64,000 bases of DNA from Periplaneta americana (lineage: Eukaryota; Arthropoda; Insecta; Blattodea; Blattidae): assembly GCF_040183065.1 (NCBI RefSeq), contig NC_091122.1, forward strand, positions 153,541,955-153,605,954, read 5' to 3'. Below the pieces are notes generated by a model. It saw only the letters and a list, made by a program, of their open reading frames with translations, was not told the DNA's origin and did no database searches. Made by a program: the position numbers and the translations under genes. Below, piece by piece: positions 1-11,953 of the stretch (position 1 is its first letter; each line of letters begins with the position of its first letter).

Positions 1-1487
1 TGGAGCGGCGTATTGGTATTGCTGTTATGAAATGGAAAACACTGGAACAAAAAGAAATCGTGGGACTAATTTCTCTTCCTTCGAAAGAAACCTTCTGCTG
101 GAAATTATTTCGCAGTATAAACCAATTAATGAGAATAAACAAACAAACGGATCTAAGTTGAAAGCGAAAAGTGAGACTTGGCAGAAAATAGCCTATACCT
201 TTGTATGAACTTCTGTTCTGTCAAATCACAGAAATCATCCGCTCTGTTTATGTATTCATGGATATCATTTTCTAAATGATCCAGATATATAAGTTCAGCA
301 TCTAACGCACCAGCCATATTGGATACTTCTACGCTAACAGAGAGTTAAATGATTTAACTGCATGAAATTGGGCAGTTAAATTAACATAGGTTTTAACAGC
401 CTGTTACTACTAACAGTAGTTGAAGAAATGCTTCAACTGCAGTTAAAATGGAATAACACACTGTTATAATTTAACAAAGGTTGAAGAAACCGGGCCATAG
501 TCATTTTCCCCCCCAACACTTAACTCGTCTCAATAAAAGTGTCACTTATTGAGAACTAGCGGAACTGTATTTCAAAATTTGTCAATTTGTTATACTGTCT
601 TTGGTTCTGACTTATCCCGTGGTTAGAAAGTTCGCTTACACGATCAGAAAATTCTAGGTCAGATATCAGCAATAACATACAGCTCCAGACAGTCGACAAA
701 GTGAAACACCGGTACCTTGCAGTTAAAGCGACTATATAAAAAACACTGGGTTCATTTGGTCATTTATTCAATTTCCATGTTGTTGGCATCACACACCACG
801 GCGTTCTCGATTTCCATGCCAAACAGCTGAACATCCTAATGAGCGACATGCCTGAAGTTGTCTTTCATATAACCTGTTTCTCAGTCTGAGCAGAAATGGC
901 TACGCTGCTGTGGGCATTCGAAGTTCTTTCTTTCAAGGCCCCGAGGTTCAGAAATCTTTCTTATGCAGAAGCTGAATCCTCAGTTCACTTGGTTATCATT
1001 ATTCTGGAGTCCCAAATTGCGGTAAGTGATAGCATATATACCCAGATTGCTTCTCGTTATAGGTTTTGAAGTTAACAACTTTTGTCAGGTTTACTATGCT
1101 GCCATCTAGTTGTCACATAAGGAGTCATGTCATAACTTCCATTTGAATTGCATTAGCGACTGTACTGTCATCTCGTGTTCGTTTACGGCGGACGGGTGGC
1201 GATCCTGGCGGTTGTTCTCTTCAAAGTGCAAACGATTTTAACAAAGGAACGAGCAATCTATATGTGATCTGGGGTGATAGCAACTCCCCAGTCATGACAC
1301 CTCGCCGGTGGGATCAGAATTCTAGTGGCATCAACATGTGTTTCATCTCTTTCATTTATTCGAACGAGCTTGAATGTGCCTACGTACAGCATTTATTCCA
1401 ATTTTTATTAGTTCCCCCCCCTGCAGTTTAAATTTTTAACTATTAAACCTCAGAATATTCCTCTGAAGCATATGTCACGCCAATCAG
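1..1487. other. Intergenic DNA, mostly unassigned
   Basis: No coding region or complete element is recognisable. Positions about 335-500 hold a dense set of TTTAACTGC and GTTAAA motifs in both orientations, ending in a GGTTGAAGAAACCGGGCC-like edge near 470-492. This looks like one subterminal end of a TIR transposon, but I could not find its partner end. The rest shows no repeat structure I can name. Confidence 0.4.
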
Positions 1488-1490
1488 TAA

Positions 1491-1770
1491 GGTTCGGATA
1501 AAGTAGCTATATCAGGATAGGCTGTACAGCACTTTAGGATAGGGCCTTGACTTGCTGCAGACTAAGTAAACACTACCCCCTTCCACTAGCTAGAACTCTA
1601 CTTGCTGGGAAGAGCGCTCCCCACCCTCGGCTAAAATATCAGCCGATAGGTACTGAATATATGTCGTCACGTCACTACTGTCGGCTGGGGGACACGCGAC
1701 TAGTTAATGTTTATAAACAAAACGGACGGACCAAGGATGCCTGTCCTGATACAGCTACTTTATCCGAACC
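1491..1770. mobile_element. 280-bp MITE, PIF/Harbinger-like, TAA target duplication
   Basis: The two ends are inverted repeats of about 30 bp: the left begins GGTTCGGATAAAGTAGCT and the right ends AGCTACTTTATCCGAACC, with one internal difference before the pairing continues into ATCAGGAYAGGC. The element is flanked directly by TAA at 1488-1490 and 1771-1773. A 3-bp TWA duplication is characteristic of PIF/Harbinger transposons. No coding capacity is seen, so this is a non-autonomous copy. Short TIRs cannot settle the superfamily alone. Confidence 0.75.
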
Positions 1771-1773
1771 TAA

Positions 1774-2474
1774 CTAATCAGTGTTACAACAATGTAAATC
1801 AAATCGGAAGTTGCCACAGTAACAGTAAAAGTCAGGCCAATCAATTATGGACTAATATTTACTTAAAATTTATTTTTTAATTGAGTGCACAGAGATTTTT
1901 TTATTACTGTTATGTCCCTTGCAGAATTATAATGTGTGTATATTTTGCAGCATCTCTCTCTTTACATTTAGAAAAATGATGAAATAAACATTAGCTATAA
2001 TATTCCATTTTTATGGAAACAGAGTAGAGTCGGAATCTCTTTCAGGCTATAGGAATGAAGTTTCGAAAGTGATCGATGGAATGGAAAAGAGTGATAAACT
2101 TAGAAACGAACACGCGAACAAAATATTAAGCATACATAATATAAACGACAAAACTGCTGAATATAGATTAGATTATTAACTCACGTACAAGAACACAGAT
2201 TCAGTTTAATGCCAGACGAAGCTGAACGAAGTGTTTCTGCACTACAAAACCGAGGTTCATTGTACGATCCATTTTGGGCAAAAGAGATGAAATTAATGAA
2301 CTTACAGGGATGTATTTGGAGCCCTAAGCATACAACAGAGGAAGGTAATACAATTTATCAGTAGTCACCGGATTGGAAGGCATTTCCCACATTAATTCTA
2401 CATTTAATTTCTTCCCGAGTGTGATTTATATGTGTTACTGTTTCTCCAAGGTAAAAAAAAAAAAGTAAAAAAGT
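1774..2474. other. Unassigned AT-rich DNA
   Basis: I see no gene, TIR pair or tandem array in this stretch. It ends in a short A-rich run at about 2453-2470. Confidence 0.4.
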
Positions 2475-2612
2475 AAATCCATGGCGCTACAGCCCTGAAG
2501 GGCCAAGACCGACCAGCCGGCTGCTGGCCTCAAGTCCACATGCCGAAGCAGAGGTGGACGATCATCCAACCAGAATGAAGATATCGTGTGGTTAGTACGA
2601 TGACCCTGTCTA
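2475..2612. mobile_element. Dispersed SINE-like repeat with GGCGCTACAGCCC core
   Basis: The segment contains ATGGCGCTACAGCCCTGAAG followed by a GC-richer block ending in a TCATCCAACCAGAATG motif. I recall near-identical modules scattered through orthopteroid and cockroach genomes. No clear RNA polymerase III A and B boxes are visible, so calling it a SINE is provisional. It directly abuts the LINE fragment that follows. Confidence 0.45.
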
Positions 2613-2842
2613 TCTTGCGTCTCGTTTTCAAAATTTATCCACCCATCATAACCTAGATACACGATCACAACACTTCTCAATATTATCCATTCCCTTCCAC
2701 CGAACATCCTCATATTCATCTTCTTTCACTGTGGCTGTTCCTCGGCTTTGGAATTCCCTACCGAGTAATGTCAGGGATTGTCAGACATCAAACCAATTTA
2801 AGAATAGACTAACGAAATATTTTGATAACAATTCTTGTTAAC
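2613..2842 (+). pseudogene. LINE reverse transcriptase C-terminus (Jockey/CR1-type), truncated
   Basis: Reading from about 2613, the plus strand encodes the carboxy-terminal tail of a non-LTR retrotransposon ORF2. It begins near PVYLASRFQNLS, passes through TRSQHFSILSIPFHRTSSY, and contains the hallmark WNSLPSNVRDCQTSNQFKN before a TAA at 2840-2842. The same tail occurs on the minus strand at 8283-9100 and at 54027-54270, so these are copies of related families. Everything upstream (endonuclease, RT palm) is missing, as expected for 5'-truncated LINE insertions. The codons are open without frameshift over this short span. The 3' untranslated region follows to about 3276. Confidence 0.8.
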
Positions 2843-2878
2843 AATAATAGCTGTTTCAGGTTTCTCAATGTTTAATGG

Positions 2879-2880
<2 letters not shown>

Positions 2881-2946
<66 letters not shown>
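2881..2946. repeat. (AT)n microsatellite
   Basis: About 33 uninterrupted AT dinucleotides lie inside the LINE 3' region. Confidence 0.97.
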
Positions 2947-2949
<3 letters not shown>

Positions 2950-2968
2950 AGATAAATATCTAAATTAT

Positions 2969-2971
<3 letters not shown>

Positions 2972-3025
<54 letters not shown>
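2972..3025. repeat. (ATT)n microsatellite
   Basis: About 18 uninterrupted ATT units. A second ATT run follows at about 3228-3274, at the LINE tail. Confidence 0.95.
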
Positions 3026-3026
<1 letters not shown>

Positions 3027-3226
3027 TAACTATTTCTTACCAATGTTTATTATTGTCACACTAACATTACTTATCCAACTTTCATTATTTACTTTCATAT
3101 TGTTTTATTGTCTAGATATTAATGTAATAACTATGTAAGCAATTATATTCAATTAGAATTAGAGTCTGGCTGGGCGGAAGAGAAGGACTACTGGCCTTAG
3201 CTCTGCCAGATTAAATAAATAAATAA

Positions 3227-3273
<47 letters not shown>

Positions 3274-3276
3274 CCC

Positions 3277-3486
3277 CCCAGCCATTATAGCTGGTTTACG
3301 AAACCGAATTTTCGCTACCTATCGTAGCTCCCCAAGTGCATCACGATGCTGGGTGGGCACCAGTCCCATACATTGGCAGAAATTTCATGAGAAAATTTCT
3401 TCCCTCACAAGGACTCGAACCAGCGCGCATTCCGTAACGCGGGTCCTACGCAGGATGCCTTAGACCGCGACGCCACGGCGCGGGAC
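3277..3486 (-). mobile_element. tRNA-derived SINE
   Basis: On the minus strand the head begins at about 3486 with GTGGCGTCGCGGTCTAAGGC, an A-box-like RNA polymerase III promoter. About 45 bases later comes GGTTCGAGTCC, a canonical B box. The remainder is a non-tRNA body running to about 3280. Acceptor-stem pairing is lacking, so this is a SINE and not a tRNA gene. It sits against a LINE RT fragment whose reading frame is cut at about 3487. Confidence 0.8.
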
Positions 3487-3715
3487 GTTTCTCCAAGATA
3501 GTTGAATTTTCCCATCTTTCCTATTTTTATATTTTCATTTCGTACTATGTTCTGGTCACGAGACATAATCATGTAACTACTTTATTTTTTTCGGTGTTTA
3601 CTTCCAAACCTATCTCCTTACTTGCTTCAAATAAAATTCCAGTGCTTTCCCTAATCGTATGTGGATTTTCTCCTCACATATTCACGTCATCCGCATAGAT
3701 AAGCAGCTGGTAGAA
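3487..3715 (-). pseudogene. LINE reverse transcriptase fragment with YADD motif
   Basis: The minus strand encodes an RT palm segment. LLIYADDVNM contains the YADD catalytic motif C of non-LTR reverse transcriptases, and it is followed by GENPHTIRESTGILFEASKE and IGLEVNTEKNK. In-frame stops follow NM and KVVT, and a frameshift leads to MSRDQNIVRNENIKIG and then to a FNYLGET segment cut off at the SINE. It is RTE-like in style (the IGLEVN and YLG spacing), but the clade cannot be fixed from 75 residues. It is a dead fragment truncated at both ends. Confidence 0.8.
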
Positions 3716-4759
3716 CATAATTACCAGCTTAAATTATACAAAATATTTTGGGAGCCCGCCAGAATGAAATATGGGCTTCAAGAGGTCCGTGACACTCAGG
3801 AAGTTGGAAACCACTAATCTAGTTATAGACGGTCGTGAATAGCAATGAACCTGACACTACTTTAGTAAAAAATCTACGTATATATGGTGGGCGGAGAATG
3901 AGTACAAATCTCAAAAGCCGGTTTCTTCTGTCGGAAGGAAACTCTATCAAACTCAGCACAGATTCGTGAGAAAGTGTACACACGTGAACCATCATTCTAA
4001 AGGTTTACGCAGCTCTCATTACAAAAATCTTATGAATATCTCCTATAAACGTGTAATAAATTGTCGAGTACAGGGTTTTTACTTCCCCAATTGGTTAATT
4101 CACTTGCCATAAATCTCAAGCAGATGAAAATGATTACAGGTTAATGACTCAAATGAGAGAGATTCATTTAAATATGGCGTCAGCGACCCCGGGCGCCATG
4201 ACCTTCTTACCAACTTCGCTACTTGGAAGCGCTGTCGGGGGAGGAGTCGATAATCATGACCAGGCAGGAGACATTCCTGCCTACTTTCATTCTTTCTTAA
4301 GGGAACGGTTACAAATTACCTTTCTCCTGTCTTCCACACAGAATGTAGCAAACTTCTATGAATTAAGTAGAAGGATGGTTCATTTCACTTGGAATAATAA
4401 TCGACCAGTACTTACGTTGGGATAAACATGTTATTTTTCTTTGCATTAGATTATTCACACATTTTGTTATTCTACGAAATTCTTGACTATCCATATTTTA
4501 CGAATGATTTACCCCGCAGTAGTACAAGCTATATTACAATACGGTATTACATAATGGTGTTGTGCTTTCAGTACCTCTCTCATGCCAAAAACACTACTAA
4601 AGAAAAGAATAAAAATGTCTTAATAAGCCTTTTGATTATCCCTCAGAACTGTTGTATTTTGACTTTAAAGTATTTAATATCCATCAAATTTATAACAATG
4701 TCTTATTTGAATTTCGTACATAAAAACCGAAATATATTTAATTTGTATTCACATAAGTA
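3716..4759. other. Unassigned DNA with a solitary hAT-like terminus
   Basis: Near 3785-3822 the complement of GGAAGTTGGAAACCACTAAT reads as the start of a Charlie-type hAT terminus (a TTAGTGGTTTCCAAC motif). No partner end was found. An open stretch at 4144-4425 has no recognisable domain and looks fortuitous. The remainder shows no structure. Confidence 0.35.
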
Positions 4760-5866
4760 CAGGGACATCATTTTATTTTTACTTCAATTTTTATTGTACC
4801 TGAGTTTTTTAATGTACTTCACTCCCACCCCTTCTACTAATGAAGTTCAACCGTCCTTCACACGGATCCAAGACAGCATATACTGTACAGTCATAGTAGC
4901 CTTACGGTCATAGCAAACAGTACGTTCCAAAAATATGTTCGCGTTTTCCAGTGACGAAAAAGCTTTCAATATTGAATCATTTTCGCACACGTACTGTCGT
5001 CCATTTGCTACGTCGTATCCCGGTTTCCCCCACCAACTTATATTCGCCAGCTAGTGGCTGAGCTGTCTTAGCTCTTTTCTGAGAACATTAATTTCTGTTA
5101 GGAATTGGACGTCTACGTAATATTATACAACTGTTTAAAATAACTTAAATAAAAGGGTCTCGTTAAGTAATTAACTGTTACGTGATTTCCTCTCTATCTA
5201 CGCCCCTACGACATAACTACTTAACGGACACTAGATAGTATGTCTGAGTAATTTTATCTTTTCGGATCGGGCAGAAGTGAAGATTGAATTTACAGTACGT
5301 AAGGTACTCTTTTATAGAGTAGGTACACAATTATTTCAACATGAGTTACTAGTACGAAGAACGAAACTGGTAATTGGGATTAGGTACAATAGTCTATAGT
5401 GCGATAATATGCCACATTAGAACTGAAGCCTGTATCGAAATGAACGGCCACCATTTAAAAAAAATGTGTTTAAATATCCATATTATGATTATTTTTCAAT
5501 TTAACTTCATTCTCTATAATATTGTATACTAATGTGCTATAGAAAGTAAAGTATACACTGCATAATGAATACGTCCACATGGACAGCTCAGTTCGTGAGT
5601 AAAAACACTCATCGTTAATACTGTACTGTATTTTGATTAAACAAAAACCTAATGAAAATAATCAAACTCAAAAGCGCAATATTTCGTAGTTTATGTAAAT
5701 GGATGAACTACTTTTCTTCCCTCCTATACCTAGTAAAGTGATTTTTTTGTATATTACGCCAGTATCATCGAACTCCAGTCGTGGAACGGGGTAGTAAACG
5801 GCGTTGATCCAGAGGTATAGGCAAGTTAATATTAAAAATGTTGGTAAAAATAAAATTATGTCCCTG
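4760..5866. mobile_element. 1.1-kb non-autonomous TIR element, CAGGGACAT family copy A
   Basis: The left end begins CAGGGACATCATTTTATTTT. The right end is its near-perfect inverse (AAAATAAAATTATGTCCCTG). The homologous element at 45504-46474 shares the same ends plus internal blocks, for example the AATGAACGGCMACCATTT block and the CTTTTCTYCCCTCCTATACC block. The CAG start and the 8-bp duplication seen for the second copy suggest hAT. The flanks here (CATAAGTA and TATAAAAC) match at only 4 of 8 positions, so this insertion may be old. No transposase remains. An open stretch at 4428-4913 that straddles the left end is probably fortuitous. Confidence 0.75.
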
Positions 5867-7041
5867 TATAAAACTAAAAGATCAGACAACATATGCTTGA
5901 CAGAACCTCATTGCACAACAACTATAGCTTATAATCACAGTAGCAACTCCGGTCCAAGGCTTTATAACAAGATAACCAAACATTCAATTTGCTAATAATT
6001 CTTATTTTAAAAAATCAATTAAAATTTATTGTTTAGGGATTGGAACTTCTACCCGGACTGTTGAAAATTTAAACTTTCGTCTGTCCAGGAACGTTGGAAT
6101 TACGTTTCTATCTTTTGTAGTTTGGAAGATATAAATATTTGGAATCTGCTCCTTCTTTTTAAATAGATCTTATTATAACAACATTACTAAATATGCTAAT
6201 GGAGAAACCCTATCCTAACATCATCTGTGCCCATTACAAATGTCACTTTTGGCCCACCGGGGTTTGAAACTCTCTCTCTTTTGTGTAGAAATCCGACACA
6301 CTAACGACGTACACAATTCCGCCACTGCTCCAGTGCCGCCGAACCATCTCATGTAATTTTAAGAGTCGTTAAATATAGTACCGGTATCTACTTCGTTTCG
6401 AAGTGTCCTCCATCTCAGTTTATGGCGGAGTAATTCAAGGAAAGTAGGTGTAATGTACTCTCTTCCTAGAAGTAGCACTTTCCTTTTTGGAATAATCATT
6501 AAATACTTGATGCGGTGGAGAAGAGCCAAGCAAAAAAAGCCCCTTTAACGAGAATCGACAACAACAAAAAATGCGCTGCGAGTTCACTAAGAACAAGAAA
6601 CTTTGGCAGTATGCCCGATTCATTTGCATTTCATCAAGCATTCCGCTCGCTTACGCATCTGCCTACAGTTGCAACTGCACAGATCTTACCTTTAAACCGC
6701 GAAAACAAACATGCAGTGTGTTGTAACGCACATACGTAAATATTACGAAATTTAATATGCACGGTGCCGTACAAATAAACACGATCAAATTATTATACGT
6801 ATCGCACAGTTTTTCAGGGATATTTTTTCCTTAAATGAGTGTTCTACTTACTTATTTTCTAGAATTAGGCTATTTATATTGTAAAGAAATCACAGATAAT
6901 TAAAGCAAATAAGGATGAAATGATTATACTCCTGATATCTTTACTGTTTTGTTTCTATTATAATTATGATACCTGACGAAGTATTATCAATGGGAGAGTT
7001 CACAGTTCAGAAATTTATCACATCCAACTGCTAAGAACTTA
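5867..7041. other. Unassigned intergenic DNA
   Basis: Several short open stretches exist on both strands (for example 6435-6739) but none has recognisable domains or codon structure. No TIR pair or tandem repeat was detected by eye. Confidence 0.4.
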
Positions 7042-7440
7042 CACATGTTTTTTTTTTTTTAAGATGGGACATGACAGGAGCGTTGCGATCGGATAAAAGA
7101 ACTGAATGTCACATAGCGTTGTAGGTCTGTTGCTATGGTAACAACGGTTGAGTTGCCAAACTTACAGTTCCCACATGGCGAGTGCTTAATAGCTCTCTTG
7201 GCGACATTTATTGTGCACACAATGTTAGCATTGGTACGTTTCGTCTTTAATCCTCTGTCGATTTTTATATTGTTTTCTTACCTTCGCGTCAATTGTCAAT
7301 GAACGTTTTAAAGTCAGCCATCTTAACGTCAATTGCTAGCTTCCATCAGCTGGCAGCGTGGTAGTCCATATTGGCAACATAGCACTGTAGTTCCAAGCTC
7401 GGCCGCTTAACTGTCATGTCCCATCTTTCAAAAAAACAAG
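7042..7440. mobile_element. About 400-bp MITE with AAGATGGGACATGACAG termini
   Basis: The left end is a T-rich run followed by AAGATGGGACATGACAG. The right end is CTGTCATGTCCCATCTTTC followed by an A-rich run, so the two ends form inverted repeats of about 28 bp. TA occurs immediately outside both ends (7040-7041 and 7441-7442), consistent with a Tc1/mariner-type duplication, though the outermost bases pair imperfectly. No coding region is present. Confidence 0.65.
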
Positions 7441-7795
7441 TATAGGCATAATTATTACAGCGGCAGGACTAGACTCCTACTTTTGCAACCGGCATTAGCA
7501 CACCACTATTCGTTCCCTGATATTTTAGACAGTGGGAAGCAGGGAGTATTTCAGGCCTAGCGGGCTCTGACGGCACCAGGGTAATATTTTTCGAGGCCAA
7601 GCGGCACTAGAGCATTTTTATGATTATCATATTATCGCCAAGTTTTGCGTTTATAAAAAGTCATGTTTTATTCACATTTAAACATTTCCACAGTTTACCC
7701 CACGGACCTAACAACCTCTATATCTAGATTCGAACTCATGTATTTTCGTCTGACATTTCATAAATATTTGTGTGGAAATTGTTATGATGGTGGTG

Positions 7796-7796
<1 letters not shown>

Positions 7797-7832
<36 letters not shown>

Positions 7833-8282
7833 TTTTATTTTCGCTGGCAGAGTTAAGGCCATAAGGCCTTCTCTTCCATTCAACCAGCCTTAATCAATAC
7901 AATACATATTTAAATTACAAACTACACTTAAAAGGTTCTCCAGCAATATTCTTCAATTTTAACGACTCGTAGACTACATATTTATTTAAATTTAGATAAA
8001 CCTATAAGGTAAAGTAGTAACTTAATTTATGAGCTAATTTAATTCAATCAATTATAATTAATTTAATATTTGGGATAGCTAGTAAAATGATGAAAATTAA
8101 TTTAATATAAGCTTACTAGAACTATGTTACAGGGAGAAAAAAATATATATATAAATCTAAAATATATTTTTATAATGAGAATATTAATGTAATTGCCATT
8201 AGAGGTTTTGTAAATCTATTTAGAGAAATTAATGATGATAATAAGAATGGACAGATGTTAGTTTCATTATAAGTAACAAATA
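7797..8282 (-). mobile_element. LINE 3' untranslated region and (ATT)n tail
   Basis: Read on the minus strand, this follows the stop codon of the RT remnant and ends with GGCCTTAACTCTGCCAGC, AAAATAAAAC and an ATT tail (AAT units at 7798-7832 on the plus strand). The self-complementary AAGGCCTTATGGCCTT block lies at about 7857-7872. The plus-strand sequence at 22240-22440 is a homologous copy of the same UTR. Confidence 0.85.
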
Positions 8283-9100
8283 TTAATCAGCAATTAATCT
8301 GTTAAGTAAGAATTTATGTAATTTTGACCTAAATGAAGTTATTGTCCAACAACCCCTTACATCACTCGGAAGCGAGTTCCAATTTCTAGCAACTGAAACT
8401 GTATAAGATGAAGAATATAAAGATGTCTTGTGGTAGGGTATAATGAGTAAATTGTTATGATGAGATCTTGTACTTAGCTGATGATATGCGGATAAATTTT
8501 GAAAACGAGAAGCCAAATAGATTGGGGTAGCGGTGCGCAGAATTTGAAATAAGAGAACAAGAGAATGCAGGGCTCGTCGATCGCTTAGCCTTAGCCAAGA
8601 CAGAGTTTGGAAAGACGGGGAAACATGATCACACTTACGAATATTACAAATATAACGGACACACGCATTATGCACACGTTGTAGCCTGCTGCTCAAATTT
8701 GCATTGAGGTTACTTAATATAACATCGCAGTAGTCGAAGTGTGGCATCACGAGTGTTTGTACAAGGATTAATTTTAATTTATCGGGAAGAAAGTGCTTCA
8801 GTCGCTTTAATGAGTGAATAATAGAAAATATTTTTTTGGAAGTGTGATTCACTTGTTCATTCCATTCCAGGTGACAATCCATATAAATACCAAGGTTCTT
8901 CACAGTCGAACTGTATGGAATAGTAGTATTATTTACAATTATCGGTGGCAAATTTTGTTTGTCACACTTCGATCTTTGATGTTCTATTAAGATTGCCTGC
9001 GATTTACTTGCATTTAAATTAAGTTCGTGCGTTTTCGACCATATGGATATTGAATTCAAGTCATCATTAACTTTAGTTATAGCGTCATTTATGTTATTAG
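8283..9100 (-). pseudogene. LINE ORF2 reverse transcriptase, C-terminal 272 residues (Jockey/CR1-type)
   Basis: An uninterrupted minus-strand frame encodes the end of the RT palm and the thumb and tail of a non-LTR ORF2. Landmarks are LNLNASKSQAILIEH, NLGIYMDCHLEWNEQVNH, LVMPHFDYCDVILSN, LQRVHNACVRYI and the terminal WNSLPSDVRGCW...SFRSKLHKFLL. The apparent start codon is an accident: its first two codons come from the inverted repeat of the hAT element inserted at 9101. Across the insertion the frame resumes at 11962-11984 with IQIYLHTRPNN, just downstream of where the catalytic YADD would be. That motif is lost against a GGT microsatellite. The long intact frame shows a fairly young LINE copy disabled by 5' truncation and then by the hAT insertion. 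Confidence 0.9.
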
Positions 9101-11953
9101 CAGACATCGGATTCTAGGGCAAATGCCTATTTTGTTTCTTTAGGAGAAAAGTAAAAATAATAATTAATATTTGTGTTTCATGGAAATTGAAAGGTATTCA
9201 AAGAGTTTCATAGTGCCCTAAAATGCCCTAAAACGGTTATTAGAGCCTAATTTGTTAATATTCGCCTAAAAATGCCTAACTCACTGTAAAGTTTCGCATT
9301 TTACTCTTACTTTTTATAATTTATACATGCATTCACTGCGAAATTTAAGGCATTTAAAAAGTGGAAAGTTTGCTTCACACCGGCCATGAAACCACTGACA
9401 AAGGAAACAAAATGTTTTGAATCTCACGACACTCGCAATAGATTTCACCGAATTTAACATGTTTGGAGGCATAAATGCCGACAAAGAACCAACCTTAGTT
9501 TTGAAGCAGGCAACAATCACAACATGTGCTGCTACCGATTCAGAGATATACTATACTATAAAAATGACTGTTTTCGGTCTGAAACCGATTAGCTGTACTG
9601 CCCTTCAGAGTGTCATAAAATCACAATTTTTGGAGAAAGAGTGTTTTTGAAATATTTATGAAAAGTCGTAAAACTGCGAATTAGTAGTGTAAACCGTTAC
9701 AAAATATTTAAAAGAATGGCCCTCCTAGTCTTAACACACCCAGGAAATGCAACAATAAGTGGAACTTTGTATTTTTGTCCAATTGAATCTCAATAACAAC
9801 GGTTCATTTGAATGCTCGTTAACAGTTGCTCTTTCCCTCACCTTATTTGTGTTGAGAAGTTTTGAGCAGTAGGACGTTTTCCTGTGAAGCTTAACGCGAT
9901 AATGCCGAAAAATATAAGTGCAAAATCTACATTGATCCGGCAATGGCTAACAGAATATTCAGAATTCACTTATGATGGAAAAATAATATTCTGCAAGATT
10001 TGTAGTAAACAGGTATGTAACAATAGTTGAAATATATAAATTATATTAATTTTAATGAGTAGGCCTATAATATTTATACATTGACTGAGCTATCCCGAGG
10101 TATAATTCTTTTTAAGACCACTACACTTTAACCTTTTAAATTCCGATAGTTAAAGTATTTTCAGGTCATTAAAATGTTGATTGTTCGAACCCACTAACTT
10201 TGTGATAGAAATATGGCAATACAACAATTAGGATTTTATTTTAATTCAGTTTACTTTACATTTTTAGATTTCGCAAGAAAAGAAGTGCCACCTAAAGCAG
10301 CATGTGCAAGGGGCGGCTCATAAGGCTAAAGCTCAGCAGAAAAATCAAATGCAACAAACTTTACTAACACAGCCTACTTCATCCAATCTCAGCAGAAATT
10401 TCTATGCTGATTTAACCAGAGCGTTTGTTGCTGCTAACATTCCCTGGAATGCAATTGAAAATCCGGTTTTAAGACAGTTTTTACAAAAATACTGCAAACA
10501 AAATATCCCATCTGAGTCGACCCTAAGAAAAAATTACTTAGACAGAATATACAACGAAACTTTAGCTTCCATTCGGGAGTGTATAGGTGATTCTTACATA
10601 TGGGTCTCTGTGGATGAAACCTCAGATCCTATGAATAGGTATATAGCAAATATGGTAGTAGGAAAACTTAGTCCTGATGGACCTTCGATTCCACACCTCG
10701 TATGTGTTACGGAACTTTCGAAAGTGAATAGCCAAGCCATTGCTTATTTTGTAAATAAAGGCCTACAGTCTTTATACTCAGGTAATATAGACGATTCTAA
10801 AGTTCTGTTGTTTTGTACTGATGCTGCCTCATACATGGTTGCTGCAGCTCCACTTCTTAAAACATTTTATCCTAACCTCACGCATGTAACCTGTCTAGCA
10901 CATGGCCTTCACAGGGTTTCTGAAACAATCCGGAATGAATTTCCTCTTGTCAATTCGTTTATTTCTAACACAAAAAAAAATGTTTTTGTAAAGCCCCATC
11001 CAGGATTTCGATATTCAGAGAGAACTTTCCAGATATCCCACTCCCACCTCAGCCGGTTGTTACACGATGGGGAATCTGGATTCAGTCAGTGGTGTATTAT
11101 TCTAAGTATTTTAAAGAAGTGGTCACAGTTATTGATAAATTACCTGAAACTGATAGTGCAGCGTGTGTGAAAGCAGTGAAAGATTGTCTGAATGACTCAC
11201 GAGTGAAAAACGATATTGCCTACATAACATCAAACTTTTCTTTCATACCTGCAAGCACTGAACAATTAGAACGTGAAAAACAATCTCTTTGTAGCCAAAT
11301 AGCAATAGTAAAGGAAGCTCAAGTGAACATACATTCTGATTTGGGCGAAACTGGGAAAAAAGTTAAAAATAAGTGGGACAACGTATTAAATAAGAATGTA
11401 GGATTTTCATTGTTGGAAAAAGTATCAAGAGTGATATCGGGGGAAAGTGTAAATGTTCCAGTAAGTATTGATGTTTCTATTGTACCTAATTTAAAATTTG
11501 CGCCTCTCACATCAGTTTCGGTTGAAAGAAGTTTTTCTGCTTTCAAAATGATTCTCAGTGACAAAAGGCAAAGGTTAACTGTGGAGAATTTAGAAAAAAT
11601 TCTGGTGGTGTACTGTGCAGATAATTATAATAAAGTCTGAGCAAGGAACTGAATTTCAATAACGTAAAATGAGTAATCTTGATATCAATAATCATTATTT
11701 CATTAGTTTCAATATATTAAATGTGTGCAGCTCTGTTTATAAATATAATATAGTATTCTTTTTTAATGTTTAAACATACTTTTTTGTGCGTATTTTAGTG
11801 TATAACTAAAAATTTCAGTGAAAGAAATAAGTATGATACCTTGATGTGCCTAAAATGCCTATTTTCATTAAAATAGAGCCTAATTTTACAAATTTTGAGC
11901 TTATTTTAGGCGCCTAAACCTGCAATTTTTAGTGCCTAAAAATCCGATGTCTA
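9101..11953 (+). mobile_element. Nearly complete hAT DNA transposon (2,853 bp) with perfect 8-bp target duplication
   Basis: The ends are CAGACATCGGATT on the left and AATCCGATGTCTA on the right. GTTATTAG flanks it directly at 9093-9100 and 11954-11961; an 8-bp duplication is diagnostic of hAT. Subterminal regions contain repeated GCCTAAAA and TGCCTA motifs in both orientations (9120-9290 and 11840-11945), typical of hAT transposase-binding arrays. Removing the element and one duplication restores the LINE frame described at 8283-9100, which independently proves the boundaries. It encodes a two-exon transposase with one apparent frameshift. Confidence 0.95.
9902..11640 (+). pseudogene. hAT transposase, two exons, BED-type finger, one frameshift
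   Basis: Exon 1 (9902-10012) encodes 37 residues ending IIFCKICSKQ and stops at a CAG|GTATGT donor. Exon 2 opens at 10268 after TTTTTAG. Joining them in phase completes a BED-like zinc finger: CxxC in exon 1, then HLKQH and a later H in exon 2. The body carries SVDETSD (first catalytic Asp near residue 153), CTDAAS (near 222), the HVTCLAHGLH CxxH insertion motif (near 246) and the hAT dimerisation block APLTSVSVERSFSAFK with the catalytic Glu. The frame shifts by one base at the A9 homopolymer 10972-10980; the conserved PSRISIF, PLPPQPVVTRWG and C-terminus are then read in another frame up to the TGA at 11638-11640. Apart from that slip the protein looks complete. The shift could be a real mutation or a homopolymer base-calling error. 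Confidence 0.9.

Larger units (their letters stand above)
2843..3276 (+). mobile_element. LINE 3' untranslated region with hairpin and microsatellite tail
   Basis: This continues the LINE fragment. Near 3170-3212 it holds the shared 3' hairpin (AGAGAAGGACTACTGGCCTT, then AGCTCTGCCAG) followed by AAATAAATAAATAAATT and an ATT tail. The UTR is interrupted or expanded by (AT)n at 2881-2946 and (ATT)n at 2972-3025. The same 3' end recurs near 7840, 12700, 22390, 44800 and 53700, which supports its identity as the terminal recognition region of a LINE clade. Confidence 0.7.

Noticed and set aside
4428..4913. 161-codon plus-strand frame
   Set aside because: It straddles the left terminus of the CAGGGACAT element and has no recognisable domain; likely chance in AT-rich DNA.
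9105..9107. Start codon for the LINE frame at 8283-9107
   Set aside because: The Met and Ser codons lie in the terminus of the inserted hAT element; the true frame continues at 11962-11984.
10304..11170. Domesticated host gene derived from a hAT transposase
   Set aside because: The frame lies between intact TIRs with an exact 8-bp duplication and carries a frameshift; domesticated genes usually lose their termini.
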